64,000 bases of DNA from Branchiostoma belcheri (lineage: Eukaryota; Chordata; Leptocardii; Amphioxiformes; Branchiostomatidae), in NCBI RefSeq assembly GCF_001625305.1, contig NW_017804254.1, positions 854,544 to 918,543 on the forward strand, given 5' to 3'. The notes under the pieces were generated by a model. That model had not been told where the DNA came from. It saw nothing but the letters and a program-made list of their open reading frames with translations, and ran no database searches. The position numbers were made by a program, and so were the translations under genes. Shown in pieces: positions 14,001 to 25,751 of the stretch. The stretch's first letter is position 1. Every line of letters starts with the position of its first letter.

Positions 14001-17000
14001 GTGCAAGAGAATCACGTCATTTTTTTCAAGATGGCGGCCAGATGTTTACTTTTTCGATTGGTGTATTTTTTATAGAATTCTACCGATAGGATCGGGAGAT
14101 ATTGCTCAACATACATTTTCTGCGTTTTAGTTCAAAATTCACGTGGAACAGAGGGTTTGTTTTAGAGTTATAATGAGGACGTCGGTGGAGATCAGAGTGG
14201 TTCGTTCTCACCTTCCTCCCGGGAAGGCCAGTGAAATGGAAATTTCGACCAGCGTGGCCCTATTGTTCTCCTCCCGGGCGCGAGTTTTAAAGACAACAGT
14301 GCGTTGGCTCGATGCAAATCAACCCCGATACTGTCCCTTTGAGAAGATTTTCTTTGACAGTTCAAGGAATTTTTCCAGTCGTATATATCGTATTTATCAG
14401 GGAAAGTTCATATTCCCCCAAGTGGACGCCAATCATTGTACCGTGAAAAAGAGAAGTCAAAACTACGTCGCGGTAGCGAACGAGAATAAAATTTACTTCC
14501 CCACCGTATGTTTTTTTAAGCTTCTTGGCTTATTTGGGCGACATCATATGGTAAATCTAAAACTATCCCCATCCGTTCCGTCGTGCAACCGTGTCGAAGT
14601 CGTCGGTTGGAACCTGAAGCTCCATGGTTTGAAGAAATAATTTTGACAAAAATCACAAAAGCTTTGTGTCGGCACGCGCGAGTAACTGAAACCATGGAGG
14701 TTTTTTTCTACCTCCATGCTGAAACATAGCATCGACAGTGATCGACAAAAAATGGTTGCTAGAGATAGAACGCTGAACATTGCCTTGAATGTGTTATTTG
14801 GGATTTGAAATGCAGGTAGGTGGATAACCTCCTTAGCTACACGAATTAAAAAAAAGGGGCTGTAGGTTTATAAACTGTGACACAAAATGGCGTCGGTTTG
14901 TAAACAAAGGAAAAAGGAGGGAACCGGTCTAATCCAGTTATGTTGTGAAAAAAACTCTGGCTTCAGCCGACTTTCTTCTACAAAGATTTACTATTATACT
15001 TCTACTATTTCTAAAATCTTCTTAGTACGGTTATGTTTTTAGTACGGTCTATGATTTGACTCCAGAACGTTACGATGCATTCCCCGTATTAGACGAAGTA
15101 CTCGGCACGCCGGCCAAACAATCATGGCTTCTGTGCTGTTTCCGCGCCGTAAACCTCGTTTAGTAACAGGTACAACAAGAATACATGTATAAGCATGTAT
15201 CTGAATCGTATGTAGTGTGTTTTTGGTAGATGTTCTTGAATAATTACTCGAGTCTGGAATTTTTTAGACATATTCTAGATGTTCTGTCATGCAGCCGATG
15301 CCGGCGCGTTCCGTGCCGTCTGAAGTATGCAATAGCGCGATCAAGGCCGATTAGACCCGGGGAACTTTAATATCTGTGGAATTTTTTTAGTGTGTTGAAT
15401 TACGAAATAAGACAAATTGTAGCACAGTTGCGAATTATTGTTGGTGGCATAAGGAAATTAAACATGGCTTGAATGAGTGTTGGGGCATTGTTAATTGTGT
15501 GAATTAAAGAACAATAGGGGCGGGGAGAGGCGCGCATATGAAAGGACAAGATCGCGGGAAAAAAACAGCGACTCGAAGTGTCACCAAAACATGCCAAGGC
15601 CCCGCCCGCTAAAGCGTGAACCAATCAGCTATTGTTGCCAATAGTGAAATGACTGATTGACACCGATTTCTCATTAATATTAATGATTTCCAAGTGAGGA
15701 TTTTTGATGGCCTTTTTGACCATCGTGTAAAACTGGAGCTGTGCAGGTATTTTTGATGTCTACTTGCACCTTTATTTACCTGTCCAAAGTAGTATCCTGT
15801 CATAATAGTTTAATTATATGATTTAAGATGGCTCAAATTTTTTTTAATGACTGATATCGATAAAAAATTAGTTGCGCAGGTAAAATGTTTCTGGTGCATT
15901 CTGTGCAATTAATGCAGAACAAAGTATTTCGAGTAGTAACCCAGAAGACTATGAAACTAGATGGCTAACCGGATGGGTCAGGGCATACTTACAGCATAGA
16001 CATTTCCCAGGTGGAAATACTTGACGTTGAAGTCGCGGGAAATGTCCAGCGAGGCATGTGTGACGACAGCGGCTTCCTCCGAGTAGTGCGCCCGGTGTAG
16101 GATGTTAGCCAGGTTCAGCAGGGCTACGTCCCTGTGCTCCCTACAATACAAGACACTGTGTAAGATACATTTTGCATTGAATAAAGTAACATGCAGCCCT
16201 CTCAAAACAAGCTGGCAACAGGCGAAAATCACTCAAATTTTTGCGCCGCCTACTTTTGTGTAAATTCAACAAAAACATTGTAGTCTCCATTACAAACCCT
16301 TTCATGGCTTACCTGCTACTTTTTTATTACAGTCACCTACTCCAGATTTTTGTGAGAAGGCTGACATGGTATGGATACAGACTGAGGTTTTACAAAAAAA
16401 ACAATGTATGAGAGTACAAGGTTCTTTTCCAATAATCAGGGATTTACACATCTGACATTTTAGTGACCGTCTGTCACCTTCTTCAGGGCAGCAATGACAG
16501 GTCAATTCCTAAATTCATATACTTGTGCTCCTAAATGCATATTCAGGGTTTTTAACAAATATAATGTAGGTACTTTTCAACATTTAGAAATTAAACAGCA
16601 CCCATGTTATTACATAGTAGATGCATAGAAAATGCACAAAGTAAAGAGCTTTTTTTTCAGCTTTTCCAGGCAGTTTTAAAACTTTTGAGGGTAACAGTTT
16701 AAGTTTAAAAACGTTGCGACCTCTGACCTGGGTGAGTAGTGCAAGGCACGCCTGGTACACTCGATCATGTTGTTGGCATTTCCCTTGATCCTCCAGTAGA
16801 AGGCAGCCAGGTTGTACAGCACCCAGGACGACTGGTTCTGAAATATCACAGGAGGGAAAGCTTATAACATAGGTTAAATAGAGGGGATTCATTCCTCAAG
16901 CTTACCGAAATCTTTCACACCACAGTCGCCCCTCAGTAAGACATCTGGAGCTGCATAGCTGCCATTAACAACTTTTATTCTGCCTGTCACTGTATAACGT

Positions 17001-20000
17001 AGAAAAGTGTTAGGCATCCAGACATCCATGTTATACAAAAATGAATAAAGGAACTGGATTCATAATCTCTAAAAACAACTGAATAAATTTTGTACTCTCT
17101 AAAGAAAGGGATGTTTCGGACAGAACCCACTATGTTTCATCAGTGACTTACGGACCATAATTACGCGTGTTGAAATTATCATCTGGCTGCTAGATAGATA
17201 CATGTAGTTGATCTACACCCCCCCCCCCCCACTACACACACACACCCAGTGTACACTACATAATATCCACCTAGTCTAGGTTTTTAGAGGGGACTAATCA
17301 GATGGCTCATAGCAACAACAATTAGCCAATATATCAGACGCACCCTTAGTTTCCTGTAAATGCCATAAACCAGGTTCGTGGGCCTTGATAAATTATTCAT
17401 AAATTAGTCGCCGCTAGAAACCTACATAGCATCATTCAGTGACAAGCCTCCCTCCCCCCCCCTCGGACACACACATACACATACGCCAAAACACAAAAAA
17501 CACACACACAACGTACCTTCTCCATGCCATCAGCGATCCAGTGTCCCAGCTTGGCGAGGTCCTCATTTTTTGGCAGGGCACTCCTCAGACCTGGCTCTGG
17601 TAACCCACTCAGGTTCTTCCTGTTCTGTATACCCTGTCAGTCAACAAACATGGTTCTGTCATTCAACAGTTACTGCAAATCAGCAGATACAATTCAGTCA
17701 TTTAATCTACATGTATGTGGAATTGGGATAGCAGTAGGGAAGGTTTTTCAGAGGTCGAAAATCTCGAAATACCATCATCATCTTTAGAGTTAAAATACCA
17801 CCTGCTTAAAAATATACTATACCGGTTAGTGCAGGTAGCATTGGACCTTTCTACATGTACCTGCACTTGTAACTTGTACTGGTCCATGTGTACAAGGTTG
17901 TCCGTATACATCTGTACATGTAGGTGTATGATTGTGGATTAATTTTTTTATTTCCTGCAATGACATGCTACTGCCTATGAAGCATAAAAGACATACTGGC
18001 AATGCTTTCTGAACAGTTTTTAGTGTGATTCATAGTTCCTAACTTCTGAGTGGTGCAGATAAGAGTTGTCTGGTGCAGGAAATTTTGTTACATTGTACAC
18101 ATCATGTACCTTCACCAGTGCTGGTATGCAGAGAAAAGATTTGAAGTGCAGTGTCCATGAATAGTCTTCTATACTCTTTTACTGTATTGTTCAACTCAAC
18201 AAACAGTATATATCAGTACTGGCAATCTTCCCATTTGTCACAGATATACACAGATGTGACATTCCTGTGAAAGGTCATGTGTGCATAGAAAAAACATTGT
18301 CACAAACAACATGTCGCTTGGATGACATTCAAACACAAATTTTGCACCATTAGTTCCATCTGAATGTGAGGAATCTATTCAAAGTTATTCTAAAAAAAAC
18401 AATAAATGTGTACATGTCCTTGCCAGAGAGAAAAAAACATAGAAACAGTCCTGTAACTAGCTACATTGCGTAATGCACATTTTTGAATGGATAACATGTT
18501 ACATAATAATAGGCTCTTCACGTAAAATGTGATGTTTGTTGCTTCTTCATTGTAAGAACCACCTCTAATTTTTTTTAAATCTTCAGGTCCAAGTCAAAAA
18601 CACCACCATTATCATTATGATGCATAAGATGGTATCATTGATAATAGAGAAAAAAGGGGCCAAGGACTATACAAGCTTTTGTGTGTTACAAAATTGCCTG
18701 GGGGGGAAATGTCTTTAACAAAAGCTTGTTCATCATTTCAAGCATTTGCTAATGATACATGGGCGTGATGGTATTTTTTTTCTCAGCGAGAACCAATCCC
18801 ACAAAAAACTTCTTCACAAAAGTCTGTGAGTCACACTGTTAAACAGATTGAGGTCACTGAACTTTAAAGTCTCTACATTATGTACTACTACTACTAGGTA
18901 ACAGATTTGCAAACAAACTCTCTGGTGCACAAGTCCTGACAAGGTGTACAGATTAGTTACACCTGTGTCCCCATCAATAAGTGAAATGGCTTTTGAAATT
19001 GGTCTGACTGCACCAAAAGCATTGGGCTAGGATCTGGGCTCGAAATCCTTTTGTTTTCTGCATACACATGTACATTTGTACCTGCACTGGTGCAGCTAAC
19101 ACTGAAAATTACCTGTACCACACAATTTTTTCTTGTACCACCAAGAATTTGGGAAGCATAGATCATACTAAAAGCTGTTCAGAAACCATTGTCAAAATTT
19201 CTTTTATAGTTCACAGGTGGTCGTCAATGCAGTAGATAAAACATACACATACATATACAGTACATTTGTATATTGTAAACCCAGTACATGGACCAGTGTA
19301 GGTTAGGTGCAGGTAGATATCAGAAATACCTGCACAGCTCCAATTTTACCTACACTAACCTGCATATGCAGGTGGTATTTCAAGCCCTGAGGCTGTTGCA
19401 TCATCTCTTTAGAGGAATCTTTTCATCCTAATCTTTGGTTTAACCTGTACCATGCTGCTGCGAGCATCTGGCAGTTCTACTTCTACTGTGACAAATTCAG
19501 GTCAACTGCTGGCAAATTCTCAGCCTGTTAGTGTTAACTTACCTCTAGATGCTCAAGGCTATGGATACTGTAGGGTAGGTCCACTACGGATGAACAGACG
19601 GGGGTGAGCACTTTTTCAGGCTGATCCTCCCTGCTGATGTTAATGTAATCTTCCAGTCTGAAGAACATGAATATCATCAGCATCTTTGAGTTAACACAAA
19701 AAGTACTTTTTTGCGGGAAAGAAATAATTATTTTGACAGTCTAAATGACAGTATGTATAAATAGTATATACATCACATACAATTTTATATAGTGTAAACT
19801 TTGATATTCCTAACATACCATCATATATTAGATTAGGCAACCCCCAAGAAGTGCAGCAATGGTTCTCATATCCTATTCTAGCCAGGAACCACCCACTTCT
19901 ATCTATCAATTTGTTTAGATGTCTGAAACCTCATTTATTATTAACTACTGGGTGGGGAACAATTTTCTGCCAACAGTTATTTGACCACTCATGCATACTT

Positions 20001-23000
20001 CCAGATGTACATGTATACTGTACATGCATTTTGATTACATCAATTATTTATACATGAGAAGAGCCTGTGTAGTATAGTAATGGTCACATTAACAGTTTTA
20101 ACTGTTAATGTGACCATTACAAGTTTTGTGGGTTGGAAACGGTCAAACTGGAGGGTGGAAATCTACAGGTGTAGGTCAAGGTTGAATTCAACTTAATTTT
20201 TATTTTAACTGTCTAAATCCACAGGTTAGGCCTAGGGAAAATGTTATGTTTCCTGTTTCAGTACTGAAAAAAAAGTTTGGTAAGTAAGGTTTTTCTTTGG
20301 TGATCTCTAGTGATTTAACCTATACAAATACAGTTTAACAAAGTAAAACTTGCATGAGGACACTTATATTTTTAATGCCAATGTTGGAAAACTGATTGTA
20401 CAACATTTTGAACATCACTCAGGTGTCAAATCATGGAGCTAGAAAATGTTGATCAGCTCACAAAATCTATGTCCCATAGCTTGCAGGGGTCCACAAAAAA
20501 AAAGGCTAGGGTCGGCAGTTTTTTAAGGGTTGGTCAGGAAACAGGAAACACAACATTTTTTCCTAGGCCTAACAAGTGAGCATCATATTGATTATGTGGC
20601 AATCCCTTGAAAAAAATATGCTTTATTGTTTTAAAATATATCTTACATACAGCACTTTTGAGAGCTTCCAACACCCTTACAACTTACTATAACTACTGGG
20701 AAAATGACTTTCTAACAGTGACCTGTGTTTATTGAGATAATGCATACAAATATCTCCCACCTAATGCCTTTATTCTCCAGTGGTAACACAGTACTGATGT
20801 ACAAGTCAAAATCTGTCAGTTGTCTCTTGGCTGCACGGCAGTCTGGATCTGTTTTATAAAACGTTTGCTCCAAATTCGTCTCCTGAAAAAGGATGATTAA
20901 TAAATAGATTATTGTCTGGGTTTACAAAATCTCAAGCTGGATGGGATAAATATTTGTTTATTTCAAAACAATCTGCATCAACTAACACCATTTAAAATTA
21001 TTTCAATGTCTTCATGGTAAACAGAGTTACATGTAGTATTGCCTATGTACATGTACTTGCAAACTTGAATTCAATGTGATTTCCCAACATTACAATTTGC
21101 ACTCTTAACAAGTTGTGTTGTGCAAGTTTGCGCATTGAAAGTTGCAGTGTTATGTGAAGACTGTCTGTTGCCTAAAGGAGTGAGGTACATACATGTGAGA
21201 AGAGTATAACAATGAGTCATTGTATTGTACAGTCTAACACCTGGTTGGTTTGTTTTTGTCTTCAAGTTAACAACCTTGAACAGTCTCGTGACTCGGCATC
21301 CAACTAATAAAAACATGCTGTGTAGGTTATACCTGTGAAAATTGAAGCTGGCAGAAATAAACTCATTTGTTACTCAGCTCTTTCATGTGTAGCTGATTAT
21401 AAGGGCTGTTAACCTTTATCTATGGAATTGGTGCTGAGAAAAGGGTGCCACACCTACATTTGTACTCACACACACAAAGGCCTGCCAGGTGATTTGGTAT
21501 GACACATTGTCTGGCCTCCAAAAACACAAAGACATTGATGCCACACCAAAAAAAGGGACATGCCAAATTTAAACTAACCGGGCATATAGAATTCCAATTC
21601 ATTTTGTTCTTTTTGAATCAATAGTATCTATGGAACAACCAAGTATTTTTCTTCTTTGACTCAAGTCTATTTTTATTGTGTAGTAGCAGAACCATTTTAT
21701 TTCACTTACAAATTTGCATTCATTTTTTTCTTTTTCTTTTCATACTGAACTAAATAGCTTAACCATATTTCTTTGTCCTAGCTTTGTGCAAGTTACCTGT
21801 CTTACAAGTTGAGCACTAATAACTGTCATTAAAGGATATATTTACACTGTGACCAAATGCAATACTGCAGCAAAGCAGGCTTTATATGCAATTATACTAA
21901 ACCTTTCATAATATACTAAGATAGGTCCATAATAATATATCAATATACTTGATAGATGGTGTATTTTGTAAGCATACTGAGCTGAGCTTCCAACCTGGCG
22001 CAACCATACAATTATGCATATCAAGTCAAACTAACACTGTAATTTGCATAATCACAGAGCTCTCCAATGGCTGAACCTATCAGATTTGAGTCTACCTTGT
22101 CCTCTGTCTCCTCTATGTGGATTTTCTGTGCCAGGAGGTCCTTCTGCATCTGTGCGATCTGTTCAGTCCGCTCGGCCTGACGCATGAACATCACCAGGTC
22201 ATCTGTTCGCTTGATGCTCAACGGAGACTCAAACTGGGAAGAAACAACAGAAAACGACAAGTTAACAAAGATAGAGATCCAGGGTTTTTTTCTAAACAGG
22301 GAAATAAGGGAGCTGCTCCCTCATGTAACCAGCCAGCTCCCTCATACCAATTTTCAAATCGAACCCTTGTGAGTGTTACTCTAAAAAATCCCCCCTCGGT
22401 CACTTCGTTCATTGCCATGCTTGCGATCTGCTTCCTCATGCTAAATTTTTCTAGAAAAAACCCTGGAGATCTGTTGGTAAATAAGTAAAGCAGACCCATT
22501 TCAGTTCAAACATAATACAGTAAAGTTCTGTACATCACCTTATGTATACGATAGCAATATTTTGGCGTCTGAGGAAAATGGACATCTTCACGGAACTATA
22601 CGTTCGCGGTGGCAGCAGGTGTAGCAAAAACAAAATTGGCAAATTATTATATATATATTAATGTTCACGGTAATGGTGAAAACCATGAATAAAGAAGTAC
22701 GGTGGGAAAAAAATTGTGATTCACAGTACTTGACAATATCAAAAGAATAAATGAGAGACAAATGAAAGAAGGAAGGAAGAAATGAACAAACATTAACAAA
22801 CTGATGAATCAACTGACTGCTGACAAACTGACTTTAAAGTTTAAGCATAGTTTGGCCAATGTAATTTGTCAAGATGTGTGTGTTCTTCCTTCAAAATCAT
22901 TTGTATTTGTATAGGTATTATGCACTCTGGGTTGTCTATTAAAAAATTAGATTATACAAAACCCTCCCATTTCCTTCAAAGCAATACAATACAGTATTGT

Positions 23001-24719
23001 ACTTTGTAGTAAATTGTACTGATAAACTACAACAGTGGGCTGGAAAACAGATTTTACCTGTTTATGCACAACAGACAGTGTTATGTTCGCACACAGGTTT
23101 GCTGGATAGATATCAAGGCTACATTCTGCAAAGTCAATGTCAGACATTTCGGACAGCTCTGGTTAAAACCAGACAGGAAAAAAAAAGATATGTTTGTCTG
23201 TAGTTTCGACATAAAGGCACATCAAGCCATGACCTGACATGACACAGGCAGCCCTTACAAGTGGAAAAGTGCTGTGGATGTTTGTGTGCATGAGAGTCTG
23301 CCAGAAAACTAAAGGGATTATAAACAATGGCGGGGAAGCAGTCTGACTGATGCAACAGGAATTCAACACAACAATACCAAGGTCAGCCGAGGTCCGGACT
23401 GATTATATACTTCACTTGATTAGATCGTTGCATTTGTTGCGCCATACAAAAAGGCTATTGTTAGGCAATGTAGCGAGGGCTGGGAGGGATCAGAACTTAA
23501 TTTGCGCCCTGACTGAGTTATCGTGCCATGTGTGCAGTGACATAGTGGCTCAGAAATTGCAGTTCTATCAATGTGTAATTCGTTTATGTGTATGGCACAC
23601 CATATATAAGCTTAAAGTCCCATGTTTAACTGTAAGTAGAGCCTCTACTAGTCAGTCTTTTGTAAACATCAGGAATGTTGAACTTTAGCAGACAGTTGAA
23701 TCTGACATTTGGCACTTGGCAGACACTAAGCTTTTAGTAACGTTTATAGATATACATATAAACATGGATGCCTTTTTCACCTCGCTTAGAGGTCAACCAA
23801 GGACATGGCCTTGTGTGTATCTGTCTGCAAAATTATTCTCTGTGTCTTCCTATAAATGTCATCAACTAAAGTTTAGAGCTAGCCCACCATACCCAAAGTG
23901 TAATTGTACATGTATATCATATGTGTATCTGAATATTGGCACAACAAATGACATACTATACCCAGAATTACAATGAGTCACACATCTTAGAACTGATGTA
24001 ATCTACACCAGATTAAAACAACAAATTGTTTGTAAATAATTCGCAGCAGCTGGGAACTTGTCAACATGTTGTCATTCCTGTTGTCTTGAGTACCAAAGTT
24101 CACCAAGATTCACACACAGATAACGTGTATGTATGTCTGAGAAAGTGAAATCTTTCGCTTCCCTCTTTTCATTGAGTGGACAAAAATGTTCCGGTAGCTG
24201 AGTTGTTGTCAAATCAATAGTTGTTTGTTGTCCAATATTTTATTCAGGTCGAGTTGTGGGAGGGGGGCGGAAAAATAAATTTGGATGTGTGCTGGCAACA
24301 ACTCTAGTTTGCGTCGTCTGCTATTTTTCATCTGCATTCATTCAGTGATTTTCAACTTGCTCCTTGTGTACCATATGGAGGGTGGCTATTGTCTATTCTA
24401 AGCACGGAACAAGTGACCATCTAAAGGCGATAGCCTGCGGGCATTTATCAGAAGAATGAATAGTCGCTAACTCAACTGGCACTGAGTTGTGCCCACCCCC
24501 CTACCCCCCTACCCAGAGATACGAGATCGCTCGCAAGCACATGTGTTAGGACGAGTATTTACGATCCTGTGGTAAAGACAAAGACAGGTCTGTGTTCCTT
24601 ACCTGTTGTTGTATCCTCCCGTCCTCCGTGACGACCCAGTGTGTCCAGCCGGCGGCCAGAAGGGCCTGGCTTGCCCACCACAGCAAGCAGACCTGCAACA
24701 GGGATGGCCCCGTCGCCAT
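529..24719 (-). CDS. TTC17: TTC17, tetratricopeptide repeat protein 17 (21 exons, 3' end outside window)
   Basis: Vertebrate TTC17 is a TPR protein of about 1,140 residues, reported to affect actin polymerisation and ciliogenesis. Coding exons in gene order: 24603-24719, 22096-22233, 20761-20882, 19543-19657, 17517-17633, 16728-16837, 15993-16140, 11783-11922, 11054-11214, 10346-10449, 9579-9709, 9035-9142, 8331-8517, 7870-7953, 5592-5816, 4453-4648, 3952-4175, 3207-3557, 2119-2202, 1404-1508, 529-664. All introns are GT-AG and phases join without a stop (1,034 codons). Residues 1-24 form a signal peptide, followed by the family signature THWVVTEDGRIQQQ. TPR block 1 is at about 204-340 (SWVLYNLAAFYWRIKGN), a coiled-coil-like SLERTLSELKEYQ follows, then LPPENKGF near 500, and TPR block 2 at about 594-725 (LFNLAGLYWRVAGN). 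A Cys-rich exon (735-809) and a very acidic exon (810-926) come next. The C-terminal TPR block should lie left of base 1. The start codon is the first ATG before the signal peptide. Confidence 0.96.
1127..1409 (+). mobile_element. Small inverted-repeat element with 9-bp target duplication, at TTC17 exon-20 splice donor (copy 1 of 3)
   Basis: The element body is 1136-1400, with imperfect terminal inverted repeats of about 30 bp (left AGCACATTGACAGAATG; right end reads, in reverse, AGCACATCCACAGAACG). It is flanked by TACCAGCTT (1127-1135) and TACCAGCTC (1401-1409), a 9-bp direct repeat with one mismatch. The right copy of the target site includes the last six bases of TTC17 exon 20 and the first three of its intron. 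There is no coding capacity. The 9-bp duplication suggests mobilisation by a Mutator-like transposase. Related copies are at 49348-49603 and 63012-63269. Confidence 0.8.
2303..2521 (+). mobile_element. Foldback/MITE-like inverted repeat in TTC17 intron 18
   Basis: Two arms of about 85 bp run inward from CTTGTTTAAAGTTAAAAC at 2303 and its counterpart ending at 2521. They share CCAACACAAAG, AGTCACTCTGGTCTT and CTCAGTAGACTG blocks, separated by a loop of about 50 bp. There is no ORF. No convincing target duplication was found, so the exact boundaries are uncertain. Confidence 0.75.
4838..5031 (+). repeat. Minisatellite (20-bp unit) running into GTA and GGT microsatellites
   Basis: About six to seven copies of a 20-bp unit GTAGTACTGTAGTTACTGTA occupy 4838-4975. 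A (TAG)n run to about 5004 and a (GGT)n run to about 5031 follow. It lies in TTC17 intron 15, about 190 bp upstream (gene sense) of exon 16. Confidence 0.95.
5940..7300. other. AT-rich intron 14 of TTC17, nothing recognised
   Basis: This is the longest featureless part of the intron between exons 14 and 15. It has no ORF with family similarity, no tandem repeat and no clear element ends. Confidence 0.6.
7361..7453 (-). CDS. TTC17: Candidate alternative exon 14b of TTC17
   Basis: Between exon 14 (7870-7953) and exon 15 (5592-5816), a 31-codon open block ends at a GTACAT donor in phase 0, exactly the phase of exons 14 and 15. It ends RELGRRVDLALRK, which parallels the end of exon 14, EEIGQRILSAIEK, and of exon 5, EDLAKLGHWIADGMEK; this helix precedes each TPR block in the family. 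The start shown uses a CAG at 7454-7456; a TAG at 7466-7468 would give 35 codons, also phase 0. The upstream pyrimidine tract is poor, so it may be a weak alternative exon or a decayed duplicate. No transcript evidence is available here. Confidence 0.4.
8829..8960 (+). repeat. Truncated interspersed repeat ending in CAGACAGACAAAC
   Basis: The segment AGAAGTTCTGCTGCAGT and the end CACAGACACAGACAGACAAA also occur, in the same order, in the longer copy at 34427-35240. This copy is in TTC17 intron 12 and lacks the 5' part. It is probably a nonautonomous retroelement; the class is not assigned. Confidence 0.65.
9873..10258 (+). mobile_element. hAT-like nonautonomous element with 8-bp target duplication
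   Basis: CTGTACAC occurs at 9873-9880 and again at 10251-10258, enclosing a 370-bp body. The body starts CAGTGTACAAAATAC and ends GGTATTTTACACG, with subterminal inverted GGTTGCCC/GGGCAACC blocks near both ends. An 8-bp duplication with a CAGTG-like end fits the hAT superfamily. It is in TTC17 intron 10. Confidence 0.7.
10462..10770 (+). repeat. 31-bp minisatellite next to the TTC17 exon-10 acceptor
   Basis: About ten copies of a 31-bp unit (core CAGGTGCACAACATGG, then TTACAGGAGACAG) start 13 bp from exon 10 (10346-10449). Decayed units continue to about 10990. Because 31 is not a multiple of 3, the unit reads open in all three plus-strand frames, producing spurious Cys/Thr/Gln-rich ORFs of up to 173 codons. 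Confidence 0.95.
13502..13552 (+). repeat. End fragment of a CAGGGCTC-type repeat
   Basis: CAGGGCTCAAAATACCACCT followed by a GCATATGTAGGTTAATGCAG block matches the inverted right end at 19350-19389. Only one end is seen here, in TTC17 intron 7. Confidence 0.5.
13960..15620. promoter_or_regulatory. CpG-rich block in TTC17 intron 7, possible internal promoter or enhancer
   Basis: Unlike the surrounding AT-rich intron, this block has many CpG dinucleotides. Two plus-strand ATGs sit in start-like contexts (CAAGATGGCGGC at about 14029, AAAATGGCGTCG at about 14885); a third, at 15125, opens a 16-codon reading frame that ends at a GTACAA donor-like site. YY1-type AAGATGGCG motifs are typical of animal promoters and start codons; the one at 14029 resembles the TTC17 start at 24717. 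A 155-codon ORF from 14173 matches no family I recognise. Transcription from here is inference. Confidence 0.3.
19034..19389 (+). mobile_element. Degenerate CAGGGCT-ended inverted-repeat element
   Basis: The left end reads CTGGGCTCGAAATCC and the right end, in reverse, CAGGGCTTGAAATACC. Internal segments repeat the words GTGCAGG and ACCTGCAC in inverted order. Ends of this type resemble hAT elements, but no 8-bp target duplication was seen. It is in TTC17 intron 4. A related fragment is at about 17790-17850. Confidence 0.5.
20077..20120 (+). repeat. Perfect 44-bp palindrome (21-bp arms, 2-bp loop)
   Basis: GTAATGGTCACATTAACAGTT, then TT, then its exact reverse complement. It lies in TTC17 intron 3, 105 bp from the inverted-repeat element at 20225-20573. 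Origin unknown. Confidence 0.9.
20225..20573 (+). mobile_element. MITE-like element with GGCCTAGG termini
   Basis: The left end GTTAGGCCTAGGGAAAATG and the right end (in reverse GTTAGGCCTAGGAAAAAATG) form inverted repeats of about 35 bp that continue into TTTCCTGTTTC. If TA is the duplicated target, the element fits Tc1/mariner-type insertion. There is no ORF. Confidence 0.7.
22274..22471 (+). mobile_element. Short CAGGGTTTTTT-ended element with GAGATC flanks
   Basis: The body 22280-22465 starts CAGGGTTTTTTTCTA and ends TAGAAAAAACCCTG. It is flanked by GAGATC at 22274-22279 and 22466-22471. It is 40 bp from the acceptor of TTC17 exon 2. The ends are hAT-like; the duplication is 6 bp as seen, shorter than the usual 8. 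Confidence 0.65.
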
Positions 24720-24790
24720 CTTGGCGAAGCTAATTAAATATTCATGAGATGGCTTGCCGTGTCAACATCAAATGTAGGTAAACAAGACAC
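24700..24790 (-). promoter_or_regulatory. TTC17: TTC17 start region with YY1-type motif over the ATG
   Basis: On the minus strand the start codon is embedded in CGCCAAGATGGCGACGG, a strong match to the YY1 core AAGATGGC. In many TATA-less animal promoters such a motif sits just downstream of the transcription start, which suggests a very short 5' UTR. No TATA box is evident at the usual distance, though an AT-rich stretch lies at about 24732-24745. Confidence 0.5.
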
Positions 24791-25750
24791 CTGTTGGGGG
24801 AGCGGGGTTCAGGTCAGGAAAGAATCTAGACTGACATGTCCAAAATAAAGGACTATATATAAAATTCATTGCAGGATTGTGTCATGAAATGCTATGTATG
24901 TCATCACATAAGACGAGATCATGATAAAAGAAAATAAAGTTACCTGAGTGTCTTGTTGTCATCCAGCACACCATTTACATGACAAGCCTTTTCTTCAATG
25001 AGGTGATTTAGCCTTCCACTCAAAGTGCATTTGAAGACCTACAACTACTCTAAATATACACAAGAGAAATGTCTTCACGATGATACACTGAGTTTTATAT
25101 CCCGGTTCTGTCTTTCTGTTGTTCGTGGCACGCAACCGCAATGGAATATAAATGCACGATGGAGGATCATTCCTCCCCTTTATGACTGCAATATTCCTTT
25201 TCTTTGAAATGTCGGCCGTGTCGACGCGTGATTGGGTGGCACACTACCGCCTCAGTACACCTTTATATTCCGTACAGGTGTATCTCCTGGGCCAGTGACA
25301 GTGAACAATGGGGATAGAAATTATTTATGAGGATAGGCATGAATAAGTAGGTAATACACCAGAAACTCCCATTGTGTGAAACAAGTCTAATTCCTGTGCG
25401 CGCCGAAACGTGGAGATGCTTTGTAAGCTACCATGAAAAGTCACGATTGATATGATATTAACGCTATATATTTACTCCGCTGAGAAGGCCGTGAAACATC
25501 CGACCTTTCTTCCTTTCTCAAGAGGCTGTGTTATTCTATTCATCTGACAAAGTGTTAGTAATCTACAATTGGTAGTTGGCATATAACATTAACATATGGA
25601 AAATAAAAATTTACACCAATTCACAACGAGCAGTGTAGTTGTCGAATTCATCAATACGGCGAAGAACTACAATACATTCTGTATAATCATTGTGGTGAAT
25701 AGTGAATACACAGATGATCCATATGATACATTTTGTTTATTTAGCCGTAT
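24791..25750. other. Intergenic region upstream of TTC17
   Basis: No gene or repeat recognised. It separates the TTC17 start from the truncated retrotransposon. Confidence 0.6.
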
Positions 25751-25751
25751 A

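Noticed and set aside
14143..14640. 165-codon plus-strand ORF in TTC17 intron 7
   Set aside because: Its first codon is GTG (first ATG at 14173) and the product matches no family I know; kept only as part of the intron-7 finding, not as a gene.
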